Shown one piece after another: positions 9,801-19,608 of a DNA stretch of 64,000 nt (position 1 is its first letter; the number at the start of each line of letters is the position of its first letter). Origin of the DNA: Vicia villosa. Lineage: Eukaryota; Streptophyta; Magnoliopsida; Fabales; Fabaceae. The position numbers and the translations under genes were made by a program. Location of the stretch: NCBI RefSeq assembly GCF_029867415.1, contig NC_081180.1, positions 21,352,808 to 21,416,807 of the forward strand, written 5' to 3'. The notes under the pieces were generated by a model that worked only from the letters and a program-made list of their open reading frames with translations, did no database searches and was not told the origin of the DNA.

Positions 9801-10699
9801 TAGGGGTGTTCGCGGTGCGGTTTGAGCGGTTTTGACATAAAAAATCATCCGAACCGCAAGAGAAAAAAGTGTGCGGTTCGGTTTGCTTTTAGAAATAAAA
9901 CTGAACCAAACCAAACCAATGCGATTTGGATTGATTCGGTTGGTTCGATTATTTTTTTTACAAAAATTTATCGAGCCAAATATACACATATTGATGACAA
10001 CATAACTTTGTATTTAGTCATTTACGAGTTATCAAATAACAACAAACTCATCATATTTGGATAACAACTTTTTATTTAATTTACACAAATAATATTAGAT
10101 AAAAGTGGAATAAAAAACATAAAATAGCAGCATAAAATAATATCAAAAACATTATAATGAAATAGAAAGAAAAAAAAGATGAAATATTAGAGAAGATGAA
10201 AAAGAAAGAACATAAGAGATACGATTAGATAAGAAGAGGAACATTAAAAACGTAATTGAAAGAGAGAACAGTAGAATAAAAATAATAAGATGAAAAAGAA
10301 CGAACGTAAGAGATGAAAGACTAAAAAAGAATATGTGATATATATTTGGAAAAGAAGATGAGAAGAATATGCAATACCACTAGGAGAGATTTGAGAAGAC
10401 ATAAATTGAAACCTTAAGTGTGAGGAAGAGAAAATCATTGTAATCGTAAGGCTAAAGCATAATAGGTTTGAGTTTGGGTTGGATATAAGTTAATTGAAGT
10501 TTGGGGGGTTGTAACATAATGCGGTTCAGTTTGGTTTGATTTGGTTTGTAAAATACAAACCGCAAACCGAATTGAGCCGTGCAGTTTGTTTAAAAATGAC
10601 CCAAACACATCCGAACCAAATGCGGTTTTTTGTGGTTTCGGTTTGATTTGGTTCGGTTTTGCATTTTCTATTGGTCCGGTTTGGTTTTGAACACCCCTA
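9801..10699. mobile_element. Non-autonomous hAT-type DNA transposon (TSD CTTATGGG)
   Basis: The 899-bp unit starts TAGGGGTGTTC and ends GAACACCCCTA (11-bp terminal inverted repeat). It is flanked by a perfect 8-bp duplication CTTATGGG at 9793-9800 and 10700-10707. TIR sequence and 8-bp TSD are diagnostic of hAT. Both ends carry subterminal copies of GGTTCGGTTT/AACCGCA-type motifs, likely transposase sites. The middle is A-rich and has no transposase frame, so it would depend on an autonomous partner. Confidence 0.9.
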
Positions 10700-10800
10700 C
10701 TTATGGGACCAAAAATGGTATTTAGCCTTAAAAAAAGAAAATTTCTTTAGCCACCTCCCTATGGGGGTCACCCCCAGCGAAAATCCCAAAATACCCCTGC

Positions 10801-10947
10801 TTCGGAAATGAACTTCCGAAGCGCTTTTTTTAAAAAAAATTTCCACAATTCGGAAGTGCATCTCCGAAAACACCTCATGGGGGGTGTCTTCGGAGATGAA
10901 CTTCCGAAAACACCTCATGGGGGTGAATTCGGAAATGAACTTCCGAA
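10801..10947. repeat. Four copies of a 20-bp imperfect palindrome downstream of the PMD pseudogene
   Basis: Copies of TTCGGAAATGAACTTCCGAA and variants lie at 10801-10820, 10849-10868, 10889-10908 and 10928-10947. Copies 2 and 3 are each followed by AACACCTCATGGGG. Two more copies lie upstream of the same pseudogene at 18515-18534 and 18553-18572. The region 10948-11156 between the array and the gene end holds no gene. Confidence 0.85.
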
Positions 10948-11156
10948 TAATGCAGAAACTGTGTTTTTTTTATGCTTTTTCTTAAACAGTCTCGCATTTT
11001 AATTAAACGCAAACGCCAAATAAAATAAGCAACAGATAAACTGAAAATACTAATATGATAAATCCAATCCAAATAATATATACAAACCGAAAATAATAAT
11101 AATACTGTGCGAAAGATACAATCCGAAATAAAAAAATAAATAAACCCAACCACTAT

Positions 11157-12213
11157 TGGGTGTGCCTAACCCTCTCACCCTGGGCCCTCCTCTGCCGCCT
11201 ATACCCCGCCGCACAGCCCGCATCAGTGACGATCATCTCCATCACGGCGACTGCCTCTGGACCGCCCTGATCAACGATACCTCGATCCAACGCATCCCGC
11301 CCAAGCATCTCTATCCGCTGGCAGATCGGCATGAGATCAATGGCGTGGTCATCCTCGGCCTGCTGGTTCTCCAGGATCTCCTAATGTGCTGACCTAGGAG
11401 CGCCGGGAACATCGGGTTTCAGCAGAGGATGGGACACCCGGTAGAACCATGTGACGTACCCCTCCTCATTGTGCCAGTCCTGTGTGACCCGAGTGAGACG
11501 GTACTCCTGCGGTACCACATGATGCTGCCAGTCCTCCCATATGGCAGTGAGCTGCACTCGGGTCACTGTGTCGGGAGCAGCTCAAAGGGTGACCTGGGTA
11601 TCCGCTGCACGAATCCGAACTGACGCATGCACCGCTCAGGGAGATACCGGACCATGATGGCGGTCCCGCATGCCAACCAGCCTGAATATAGAGCAATGTC
11701 GTCTAAGGGGACAATCTGAGCGTAGTCGACGAACGGCCTCCAGGTGACGTCGTCGTGCATCGTGCGGTCCAAGTACAAACGGTATGGTCCCACCGCATCG
11801 TTCCCCCTCTGGAGAGCGTATCTGGCGGCCTTGGGCATGGCGTCCACGTATGCAGGATCGTAGCGGAAGCCGTGGATGCGGGAGAAGTAGGAGATGATCC
11901 AGCTCTGAAACACAAACACGATAATGTATTAAAAATAAATATGAAACATAAATAAATAAATAAATACGATAATGTGTTAAAATAAAACGTACCGTAAGTA
12001 GTGTGCAGGATCAGACTAACTGCCTCGTCCTCCAGTTGGAGGCCTCATTCAGCTTCTGGTAGAGGTATGCCAGAGTAGCTGCCCCCCAGTTCCGCTGGTG
12101 AACGGTATCCAGGTCCATGAAGTAGCGAAGGTAGGTCACGTCAACGTACCTTGCACTCTTGTCCACAAAGACTGCAGCGCCTACCACAAACATGTACCAG
12201 CACCGGAGAGTGC
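11157..12213 (-). pseudogene. Plant mobile domain (PMD, phosphatase 7 long form-like) gene, 3' exons
   Basis: This is the 3' half of a minus-strand gene whose 5' half is at 17460-18439, split by a copia insertion. One exon (12213-11993) encodes 'VGAAVFVDKSARYVDVTYL', 'NWGAATLAYLYQKL' and 'ASNWRTRQLV', then has a TGA at 12011-12013 where the family usually has Gly. GT (11992) and AG (11905) bound a canonical 86-bp intron. The last exon has 'SWIISYFSRIHGF', 'MHDDVTWRPF' and 'YLPERCMRQFGFVQ', hallmark PMD motifs. Near 11570 the frame shifts, and the other frame continues 'TAIWEDWQHHV'. A further stop lies near 11380; the tail ends at about 11157. PMD proteins include MAIN/MAIL-type factors and transposon-borne relatives. 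This copy is non-functional. Confidence 0.82.
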
Positions 12214-12218
12214 AGCCG

Positions 12219-13650
12219 TGTAAGTTTAAGAGTGCGCCTAAGAGGGGGGGTGAATTAGGACTTTGAAAGTTTATCGGTTTTTAGAAACAAGTTATTGTTA
12301 TTTTTCTGGTTTGGTGCAAGAGTTTAGAAATGTATTACTTTCTTTTCTGGTTATGATTTGTGAAAGCGGTAAATGCGGAAAAGTAAAGAACACAATGATG
12401 TATACTGGTTCCCCTCACAATCCGAGAGTACTCCAGTCCCCTTTCAACACGAAAGAGATTTCACTATTGTTAGATATTTGTACAAGCCTAATCCCAAGAC
12501 TTATCCTACAATCTTCTAACACCCAAACCACCAAGAACAATCCTCTTGGATTTATAAAGTTGAAATAAGAACAATCTTATCACTTTCAACTTCTTGTTTC
12601 CAACAATCCTGAAAACAAGGAATACACTTCACACAATCTTAATTCCAACAATCCTGGAAAAATAAGATGTGATACAAACAAGAATTTTTGAATAAATAAG
12701 TTTGTAGTATATAAATCCTATGAAGGACTTCTTCTCTTTCAAATATGAAACTCAAGAACAATATACTCTCTTAAGTGCTCAAGATACTCTATGAATATGA
12801 TATGAAAAATATGACTCAAAAGTATCACTTGGTGAAATTTCTATTTGGTAAAAATATGCAGAGCGTTTTTTATTTAATTGATTGAAAAAAGGTGTTTTAA
12901 AAAAAATTGAAGTCAATTTATAGAATGCATGCAACGCTTCAAAATGCATGGAAATGGTTAGAATAAATTTTGTAAAAAAAAGATATACGTTGAATTTGAA
13001 CAAATGCAAGCAAGAGATATTTATGAAAATAAATTATAAAAAAAAGTTCTATTCAAAAAGATACATTGCTTCAGAAATTTTCAAACGTGGTGAGCAACAA
13101 TTAATTGTTTCAAAAGGCCAATCGGTTGGCTACAACGAATATAATATTTTTTAAAAAAACATTATCAATTGATTGAGAAGCAAAGCCAATTTAATGTCCC
13201 TTTTTAAAATAAAAAAAACTTTCTTTCTAACAGCAGACGTACTAACCAACCAATTGTTTCAAAAAGTCAATAAATTGATTTAACCATGCAGTCTATTGTT
13301 TCACAATGCTAATCTATTGGTTTAACATGCTTTTTCTTATATAGACTTAAAATAATAAATTGTATCACAAAATAATCTATTAAAGAAATAAGAAATTATT
13401 TTTCAACATAATTTTCAAAAAGTGAAACTTTGAAAAAAATTATATTTTACTAAGTTTTAATATGCATGATTAATTTATTTTGAGCACTAAGATTGTATAT
13501 GACAAGAATTTTCATATACCTTAAAAGTTTGATCATAAAGCTTGAACAAAGTCATGCATCTTTTTCCATCTTTTTGATACATGTACATGATCTTGAGAGA
13601 TTTAAAGTTGTCTTCATCAAAACACAATGTTGGAGAAGCTTGACTTCACA
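12219..13650 (-). mobile_element. 3' LTR of the gag-only element
   Basis: The minus-strand LTR starts TGTGAAGTCAAG at 13650 and ends CTTACA at 12219. A TATA-like CTATAAAT lies on the minus strand near 12917-12925. U3 has paired AT-rich palindromes at 13098-13320. Apart from about a dozen differences it equals 16021-17454. Confidence 0.92.
13098..13320. repeat. U3 array of CAAT/ATTG palindrome pairs about 21 bp apart
   Basis: Palindrome-like motifs occur in pairs. CAATTAATTG (13098-13107) and CCAATCGGTTGG (13118-13129) have centres 21 bp apart. CAATTGATTG (13166-13175) pairs with a CCAATTT near 13191. CCAACCAATTG (near 13251) pairs with TCAATAAATTGA (13267-13278), about 21 bp. CTATTG at 13293 and 13314 are 21 bp apart. 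The array repeats in the other LTR near 16900-17120. Motifs differ completely from those of the Maximus LTR, but the spacing is the same. Confidence 0.65.
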
Positions 13651-13664
13651 ATCTCCCCCTTTTT
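13651..13664 (-). promoter_or_regulatory. Polypurine tract of the gag-only element
   Basis: The minus strand reads AAAAAGGGGGAGAT directly before the 3' LTR start TGTGAAG. This is the plus-strand primer sequence typical of Sireviruses and matches the tract of the Maximus element at 4615-4628. Confidence 0.88.
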
Positions 13665-13929
13665 GATGATGACAACCATTGAAATTTGAAATGCTTGAAT
13701 CTCTTAGAATAAATAAGAAGTTCTTGTGTGAATGCTCCCCCTAACTTTGATAACTCCCCCTTGATCAAAGCTCTCCCTTGATTCATAGAGAATTTGACTT
13801 CTCTGTGGCTGCAAAAGTTAGAGACAAGCATACACATATACATATATATCTTCTCCCCCTTTGTCATTATCAAAAAGGATGGGAAAAAGATAAATTATCC
13901 AAATAAATCATGAAAAATATTACTTCTTT

Positions 13930-14250
13930 ACCTATGAGTTTTACCTCATGAATGACTTCATCAAACATTCATCTTTGGTGAATATGATTTCGAAGCCTTT
14001 GTCACAAAGTTGACTTTTGCTTAGAAGATTTTGCTTTAGTCTTTCAACATCAAGTACATCTTCAAATACATGTAAAAGTTAGTACTCCAACTTTACCAAT
14101 GCCAAGAATTCTTCCTTTAAGGTATTTTCCATATGTGAAATCACCCTTGGACTTTTAGAACTAGATTTGAAAGTTAGTTTAAATCTTCCATCAAATGCTT
14201 AGAACCACCACTTGTCAAAAAACACCATAGATTTTAAGTGGTCCTCAAGC
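13930..14250 (-). pseudogene. Protease-region remnant of the gag-only element
   Basis: After the gag stop, minus-strand fragments match the copia protease/pre-integrase region. The active-site area 'LDSGCSKHMT' is decayed to 'LTSGGSKHLM', so the catalytic Asp is lost. Scraps resembling 'VLDVERLKQNLLSKSQLCDKGF' follow. Frames are interrupted by stops. Everything from integrase on is deleted, and the scar lies near 13930. Confidence 0.65.
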
Positions 14251-14266
14251 AATCCTACAAAACAAA

Positions 14267-15973
14267 TTAAGTTTGATTTGGTACCCAATGTGCTTTGGGT
14301 CCATCATAGTTAGTTCCTTTCTTAACCCACACATAATGACCACTTGCCACACTGAAATTTCTTACATAGCAAGCATTAGGTGTATGACCAACAATACCAC
14401 AATAAAAACAAGTAGGAACAAAATTACTTTTATATCTAGGAACATATGGTTTCTTTTTAGGAAACCTGTTAGGATGATGATGAACCTTTTGTGCTTTATC
14501 CAATTTGTTGAATTGTTCACTTGCCTTTACAAAAATAGTTTTACTAGTACTTGGTTTGTTAGACTTTGCATATCCAAGACCACTTTTATCATTAGAGAAT
14601 CTTTGTTGCCTAAGGACACCTTCCAACCCAATTTGTCCTTTTTCATACCTTTCAAGTACTCTCTTTAATTGAACAATTTGAAAAGAAAGTGATTTACATT
14701 TATTACATGTATATTTTTGTTCTATTTTATCAACATATTGTTTCTTTTCAACATCAAAATCTTTCTGCATGGTATCCATTTTCTCTTCAAGAGTTTTGAT
14801 TTGTTTCTTTTGAGTTGATACGGTTTTATACAAGATTTTGCATTCATTCAATAATTCATCTATAGCATCTTGAACATCATTATCAAAAAGGGAAAATTCA
14901 TTACTAACCTCATTGTCTTCATCATCAGAATGGTGTGTTGCTACGAATGCAAGATTCGCATGTTCTTTATCTGAAGATGAACTTATTTCATTGTCATCCC
15001 ATGCTACATATGCTTTCTTTGATTTTTTATCCTTATTTTTCTTGAAGTATTTGTTCTTCTTTTCAAGTTTAGGGCATTCACTTTTGACATGTCCTCTTTC
15101 TCCACATTCAAAGCATTTAATCTTCCTTGTTGGTGCTTCATCTTTAATGATCTCCTTTTTCCTTTCTTTTCTTCGAAAATTTTCAAACTTTTTGATAAAC
15201 TCATTATCTTCTTCACTAGTGGATTCATCCTCTTGATTGCTATCATGATGCTTGACTCTTGTCTTCAAGGCAATATCTTTTGAATCTTTTATTTGAATTT
15301 CATGCGTTTCAAGTCTTCCGAGTTCTGTTTCATATTCTTGAAGTTTACCGAACAAGGTTGCAGAAGTCATCTTTGATAGATTCTTTTTCTTGGATATCGC
15401 CGTTACTTTCGGTTGCCATTCTCTTGTTAAAGATCTAAGCACCTTTAGATTTAGTTCTTCGGTAGTGAGGGTCTTACCAAGTGCCTTCAAGTGATTTGTC
15501 AAATGAACGAATCGTTTTTGCAATTCGAGAATAGTTTCTCTGGGCTTCATTCTAAACAGTTCGTATTCTTGACTTAAGGTATTCAATCTTGATCTTTTAA
15601 CTTCGGTGGTACCTTCATGAGTTTCTACAAGAGTATCCCATATTTCCTTTGCTGTTGTACATGCCGATACTCGAAAAAATTCATCCATACTAAGAGCACC
15701 TTGAAGAAGATTGATAGCCTTTTTGTCAGCAAGAACCTTCTTTCTATCATCATCATTCCATGAAACTTTAAGCTTTGTTGATTCAACACCATCGACAACA
15801 GTTGTAGGAACAAATGGACCATTTTGGACTGCTTCCCATACTTCTTCTCCTTGTGCTTCTAAGTGAGCCTTCATTCGGATTTTCCAAAAGTCAAAGTATT
15901 CACCACAAAATAATGGAGGCTTGTTGTTACTACCACCATCTCTAAAAACTGGATTTTGATTTGCGGAAGCCAT
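14267..15973 (-). CDS. gag: Intact Sirevirus-like copia gag (568 aa)
   Basis: This encodes a nucleocapsid protein expected to package retrotransposon RNA in cytoplasmic particles. ATG at 15973 lies 34 bp after the PBS. Residues about 20-225 form the DUF4219/UBN2 gag core ('EYFDFWKIRMKAHL', 'EIWDTLVETHEGT', 'EYELFRMKPRETI', 'SLTREWQPKV'). CFECGERGHVKSEC (287-300) and CFYCGIVGHTPNAC (522-535) are two perfect CCHC zinc knuckles. About 370-450 is likely coiled coil; an acidic Ser-rich stretch precedes it. The frame ends 'AHWVPNQT', where protease would follow in a full element. No stop or frameshift is visible although pol is gone, consistent with recent activity or selection on gag in trans-mobilised copies. 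Confidence 0.9.
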   Translation of the reverse strand: MASANQNPVFRDGGSNNKPPLFCGEYFDFWKIRMKAHLEAQGEEVWEAVQNGPFVPTTVVDGVESTKLKVSWNDDDRKKVLADKKAINLLQGALSMDEFFRVSACTTAKEIWDTLVETHEGTTEVKRSRLNTLSQEYELFRMKPRETILELQKRFVHLTNHLKALGKTLTTEELNLKVLRSLTREWQPKVTAISKKKNLSKMTSATLFGKLQEYETELGRLETHEIQIKDSKDIALKTRVKHHDSNQEDESTSEEDNEFIKKFENFRRKERKKEIIKDEAPTRKIKCFECGERGHVKSECPKLEKKNKYFKKNKDKKSKKAYVAWDDNEISSSSDKEHANLAFVATHHSDDEDNEVSNEFSLFDNDVQDAIDELLNECKILYKTVSTQKKQIKTLEEKMDTMQKDFDVEKKQYVDKIEQKYTCNKCKSLSFQIVQLKRVLERYEKGQIGLEGVLRQQRFSNDKSGLGYAKSNKPSTSKTIFVKASEQFNKLDKAQKVHHHPNRFPKKKPYVPRYKSNFVPTCFYCGIVGHTPNACYVRNFSVASGHYVWVKKGTNYDGPKAHWVPNQT

Positions 15974-16006
15974 TCTGGATCTTTAGGAACAGGTTACCTA
16001 TAACCT

Positions 16007-16018
16007 GCTCTGATGCCA
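16007..16018 (-). promoter_or_regulatory. Primer-binding site of the gag-only element
   Basis: The minus strand reads TGGCATCAGAGC two bases after the 5' LTR end at 16021, complementary (one C for T) to the initiator-Met tRNA 3' end. The Maximus element has the same TGGCATCA variant. Confidence 0.88.
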
Positions 16019-16020
16019 AT

Positions 16021-17454
16021 TGTAAGTTTAAGAGTGCGCCTAAGAGGGGGGGTGAATTAGGACTTTGAAAGTTTATCGGTTTTTAGAAACAAGTTATTGT
16101 TATTTTTCTGGTTTGGTGCAAGAGTTTAGAAATATATTACTTTCTTTTCTGGTTATGATTTGTGAAAGCGGTAAATGCGGAAAAGTAAAGAACACAATGA
16201 TGTATACTGGTTCCCCTCACAATCCGAGAGTACTCCAGTCCCCTTTCAACACGAAAGAGATTTCACTATTGTTAGATATTTGTACAAGCCTAATCCCAAG
16301 ACTTATCCTACAATCTTCTAACACCCAAACCACCAAGAACAATCCTCTTGGATTTATCAAGTTGAAATAAGAACAATCTTATCACTTTCAACTTCTTGTT
16401 TCCAACAATCCTGAAAACAAGGAATACACTTCACACAATCTTAATTCCAACAATCCTGGAAAAATAAGATGTGATACAAACAAGAATTTTTGAATAAATA
16501 AATTTGTAGTATATAAATCCTATGAAGGACTTCTTCTCTTTCAAATATGAATTTCAAGAACAATATACTCTCTTAAGTGCTCAAGATACTCTATGAATAT
16601 GATATGAAAAATATGACTCAAAAGTATCACTTGGTGAAATTTCTATTTGGTAAAAATATGCAGAGAGTTTTTTATTTAATTGATTGAAAAAAGGTGTTTT
16701 AAAAAAAATTGAAGTCAATTTATAGAATGCATGCAACGCTTCAAAATGCATGGCAATGGTTAGAATAAATTTTGTAAAAAAAAGATATACGTTGAATTTG
16801 AACAAATGCAAGCAAGAGATATTTATGAAAATAAATTATAAAAAAAAGTTCTATTCAAAAAGATACATTGCTTCAGGAATTTTCAAACGTGGTGAGCAAC
16901 AATTAATTGTTTCAAAAGGCCAATCGGTTGGCTACAACGAATATAATATTTTTTAAAAAAACATTATCAATTGATTGAGAAGCAAAGCCAATTTAATGTC
17001 CCTTTTTAAAATTAAAAAAAAACTTTCTTTCTAACAGCAGACGTACTAACCAACCAATTGTTTCAAAAAGTCAATAAATTGATTTAACCATGCAGTCTAT
17101 TGTTTCACAATGCTAATCTACTGGTTTAACATGCTTTTTCTTATATAGACTTAAAATAATAAATTGTCTCACAAAATAATCTATTAAAGAAATAAGAAAT
17201 TATTTTTCAACATAATTTTCAAAAAGTGAAACTTTGAAAAAAATTATATTTTACTAAGTTTTAATATGCATGATTAATTTATTTTGAGCACTAAGATTGT
17301 ATATGACAAGAATTTTCATATACCTTAAAAGTTTGATCATAAAGCTTGAACAAAGTCATGCATCTTTTTCCATCTTTTTGATACATGTACATGATCTTGA
17401 GAGATTTAAAGTTGTCTTCATCAAAACACAATGTTGGAGAAACTTGACTTCACA
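16021..17454 (-). mobile_element. 5' LTR of the gag-only element
   Basis: This 1434-bp copy is nearly identical to 12219-13650. It starts at 17454 (minus-strand TGTGAAGTCAAG) and ends CTTACA at 16021, next to the PBS. It contains the same U3 palindrome pairs, with one or two base changes. Confidence 0.92.
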
Positions 17455-17459
17455 AGCCG

Positions 17460-18439
17460 CGGTGATACTGTGTGGATAACTCGTCACCCTCACCCTCAGC
17501 CTCAGCAGCCGCGTCCAGGTGGTGCTCAAAATAGCAGCTCAGTGTGGTGAACCGGACATGAGGCCCAGATGTCGTGGCGCACTCAAAGTGAGCAACCTCG
17601 TGCTCCATGCCCAAATAGAGCGTCATCCACTCAATGGCCTCGACCCTCTGGATCTTGGAGTGGGTCAACAGCGGCCCCCTAATCGGCAGGTGGAGAAGAC
17701 ACTGCACGTCATGCAAGGTGATCGTCATCTCCTCAACCAGCAAGTGGAAAGAGGACGTCTCCTTGTGCCAGCGCTCCACAAATGCCCCCTGCATGCCGGT
17801 GCTAATGGTGGTATACCCCGTCATGCAGAGCCCGCTAAGCCTTGAACCTCGCACATGGTCGTTAAACCACTCAGCTGCTGGTTTAAACAGACTGAAAATC
17901 TTCCGGGCGTGGTTCACCATTTTCAACGGCTCTCGCTCCTGTTACAAAAAAAACAAATAAGCAACATATATTAAATAAGCGACAAATAAACGGTTAAATT
18001 ATAAAAAATGGTGACAATTAAACGGTTAAATTATAAAAAATACCTCTCCCTCCCAGATACACCGAGCGACGTGATCGTGGTAGCTAATCAGCACGGAGGT
18101 GTCAAAGGGCCCTCCCGGATAGCCGTCCTCCTGCTCATCATCCTCCCCGGCTGGAGGGTCAACCTCCGGTACCCCCTCTGGCTCGTGGTAAGTCACTGCC
18201 GCCACCTCCTCCTCCTCCTCCTCCTCTCGCTGGCGGGAAGAAGATGCCCGAGCCAGCCGACTCCTAGATCCTGAAGCAGATGTACCCTCTCCCTCGCCCA
18301 CGGGAACTCGCACACGGCGTCCCCGACCATGCCCCCGTCCCTGGGTCGACGCCAGCTGCGCTGCCGCCCGCTCGCGTCTAGCCGACGCAGTTTGGGTCTC
18401 CCTACCCTGTCTGATGCATGCTGGTTGGTTGCCTGACAT
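17460..18439 (-). pseudogene. Plant mobile domain (PMD) gene, 5' exons
   Basis: Exon 1 starts at ATG 18439 ('MSGNQPACIRQGR') and encodes a low-complexity Arg/Gly/Ser- and Glu-rich N-terminus. It ends at 18044 before a GT donor (18043-18042). Exon 2 begins at 17938 after an AG acceptor and encodes 'PLKMVNHARKIFSLF', 'SGLCMTGYTTI', 'AFVERWHKETSSFHL', 'MTITLHDVQCLLHLPI' and 'GPLL', all typical of the N-terminal half of the PMD domain. The frame runs to 17460, where the Sirevirus-like element is inserted. Phase is kept across both introns, so the gene was once spliced. GC content is clearly higher than in its surroundings. Confidence 0.85.
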
Positions 18440-18514
18440 GTTCCTGTAAACAATTGAAATCGATTAATATGCGAGACAAAATAAAAAACTAAAAAATTTG
18501 AACTTCTGATACAA

Positions 18515-18572
18515 TTCGGAAGTTCATTTCCGAAAACTGGGATGGAGGTGTTTTTGGAAATGAACTTCCGAA
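18515..18572. repeat. Two copies of the 20-bp imperfect palindrome upstream of the PMD pseudogene
   Basis: TTCGGAAGTTCATTTCCGAA (18515-18534) and TTTGGAAATGAACTTCCGAA (18553-18572) match the four copies at 10801-10947 on the other side of the PMD pseudogene, with AACACCCCTG-type sequence following. The short interval 18573-18661 up to the next LTR holds nothing recognisable. Confidence 0.8.
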
Positions 18573-18661
18573 ACACCCCTGCGATGGAGTTTTCTGCAAC
18601 TTCCTGTTGGCTGGAGATTTCGTTTGGGAAGATTAACCTTCGAAAGCTTGAGTTCAAAGAA

Positions 18662-19524
18662 TGATGGTTACTGAAGACCATCTTTGAAGATTTAAGAATG
18701 GCTACTGACGGCCATGTTTTAAGAGAAATGTCTAAGTTGGAACGAAAGAGAGGAGTGTTAATGCTAGCACAAAAGGCACTTTTTGCCGAGACTTAGACAA
18801 TTCGCGGAAAATTGCATGAAGTACTGAAGCTTAGTGTATTTCCGCATCAATTTCGAATATAGCTATACTGCCACGCGTCGAAAAGAACTCGAGCGGGAAT
18901 ATTTGAATTGCGAAACGGTTTCCATCAACTGCACATCGACAGATGGCGTCCTCAGGGTTCTCGTGGATAACGTGGAATTAGATTATTGTACGACCGTTAG
19001 GGTCGAATTTAGTATAAATATGAGTCTTAATGATAGGATTTCGTGTGTTCATTTTGTACAAATTACTCACATATCGCTCAAGTATCAAGTGTTAAGAGAA
19101 AGAGTTCGCTGAGAAATGTACGTATGACACCATCAATTTGAATACATGTGTATTTACTTTTATCAAATGTCTTTTAATTTCTTTACTTCTCTTTCCCTGT
19201 TTATGCCTTTACTTTCAAAGTCATTTAATTTCCATGTACTTTAATTTTCTTGCAATTTACAATTTCGCAATTTACATGTTTTCTCTTATTACGATTGATG
19301 TTTCGAAATTACACTAACTTATGCAATTAGCGTTGTATCGAACGATTAACCATTTGAACATAAGTTTCTTGAAATCAAAACAAACAGGTATGAACCAAAT
19401 CACATCAATAAACCTTTTGTTTGACTATGTCCTAGGACCAATCTAGTCGATCCTGCGAGTAACCAAATCACATTTATTATAGTTTGGAAGACTAGCGGTT
19501 GTTTACCGGAAATCACCGTAAACA
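18662..19524 (+). mobile_element. 5' LTR of a Tat-lineage Ty3-gypsy element
   Basis: The proposed LTR runs from TGATGGTTACTG to ...CCGTAAACA, directly before a PBS at 19527. TATAAATA at 19013-19020 is a likely promoter TATA box. The 3' LTR is not in the window, because the element is truncated near 28008. The end is secure from the PBS; the start is judged from the TG dinucleotide and the change of sequence character, so it may be off. Confidence 0.6.
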
Positions 19525-19526
19525 AA

Positions 19527-19544
19527 TTGGCACGCCCAGTGGGA
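19527..19544 (+). promoter_or_regulatory. Primer-binding site of the Tat element
   Basis: TTGGCACGCCCAGTGGGA follows the LTR end by two bases. It is the PBS form common in legume Tat elements and differs from the copia tRNA-Met sites elsewhere in the window. I do not assign the tRNA with certainty. Confidence 0.7.
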
Positions 19545-19608
19545 CTGTGTCAAACTAAGTGTTATTAATTGATTGTTTTGTTTTGTCTAGAAATTGTCAA
19601 GACCTTGT

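Larger units (their letters stand above)
12219..17454 (-). mobile_element. Young gag-only Sirevirus-like copia element (TSD AGCCG)
   Basis: A 5236-bp element is flanked by AGCCG at 12214-12218 and 17455-17459, with LTRs 12219-13650 (1432 bp) and 16021-17454 (1434 bp) that differ at only a handful of positions, so insertion was recent. On the minus strand the order is: 5' LTR (right), PBS, intact gag, a protease remnant, polypurine tract, 3' LTR (left). Integrase, RT and RNase H are missing. It must have been mobilised by the pol of another element, and it broke the PMD gene by inserting in exon 2. Confidence 0.93.

Noticed and set aside
12263..12568. 101-codon frame repeated at 16065-16370
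   Set aside because: Duplicated only because it lies in both LTRs, on the strand opposite to the element; no motif.
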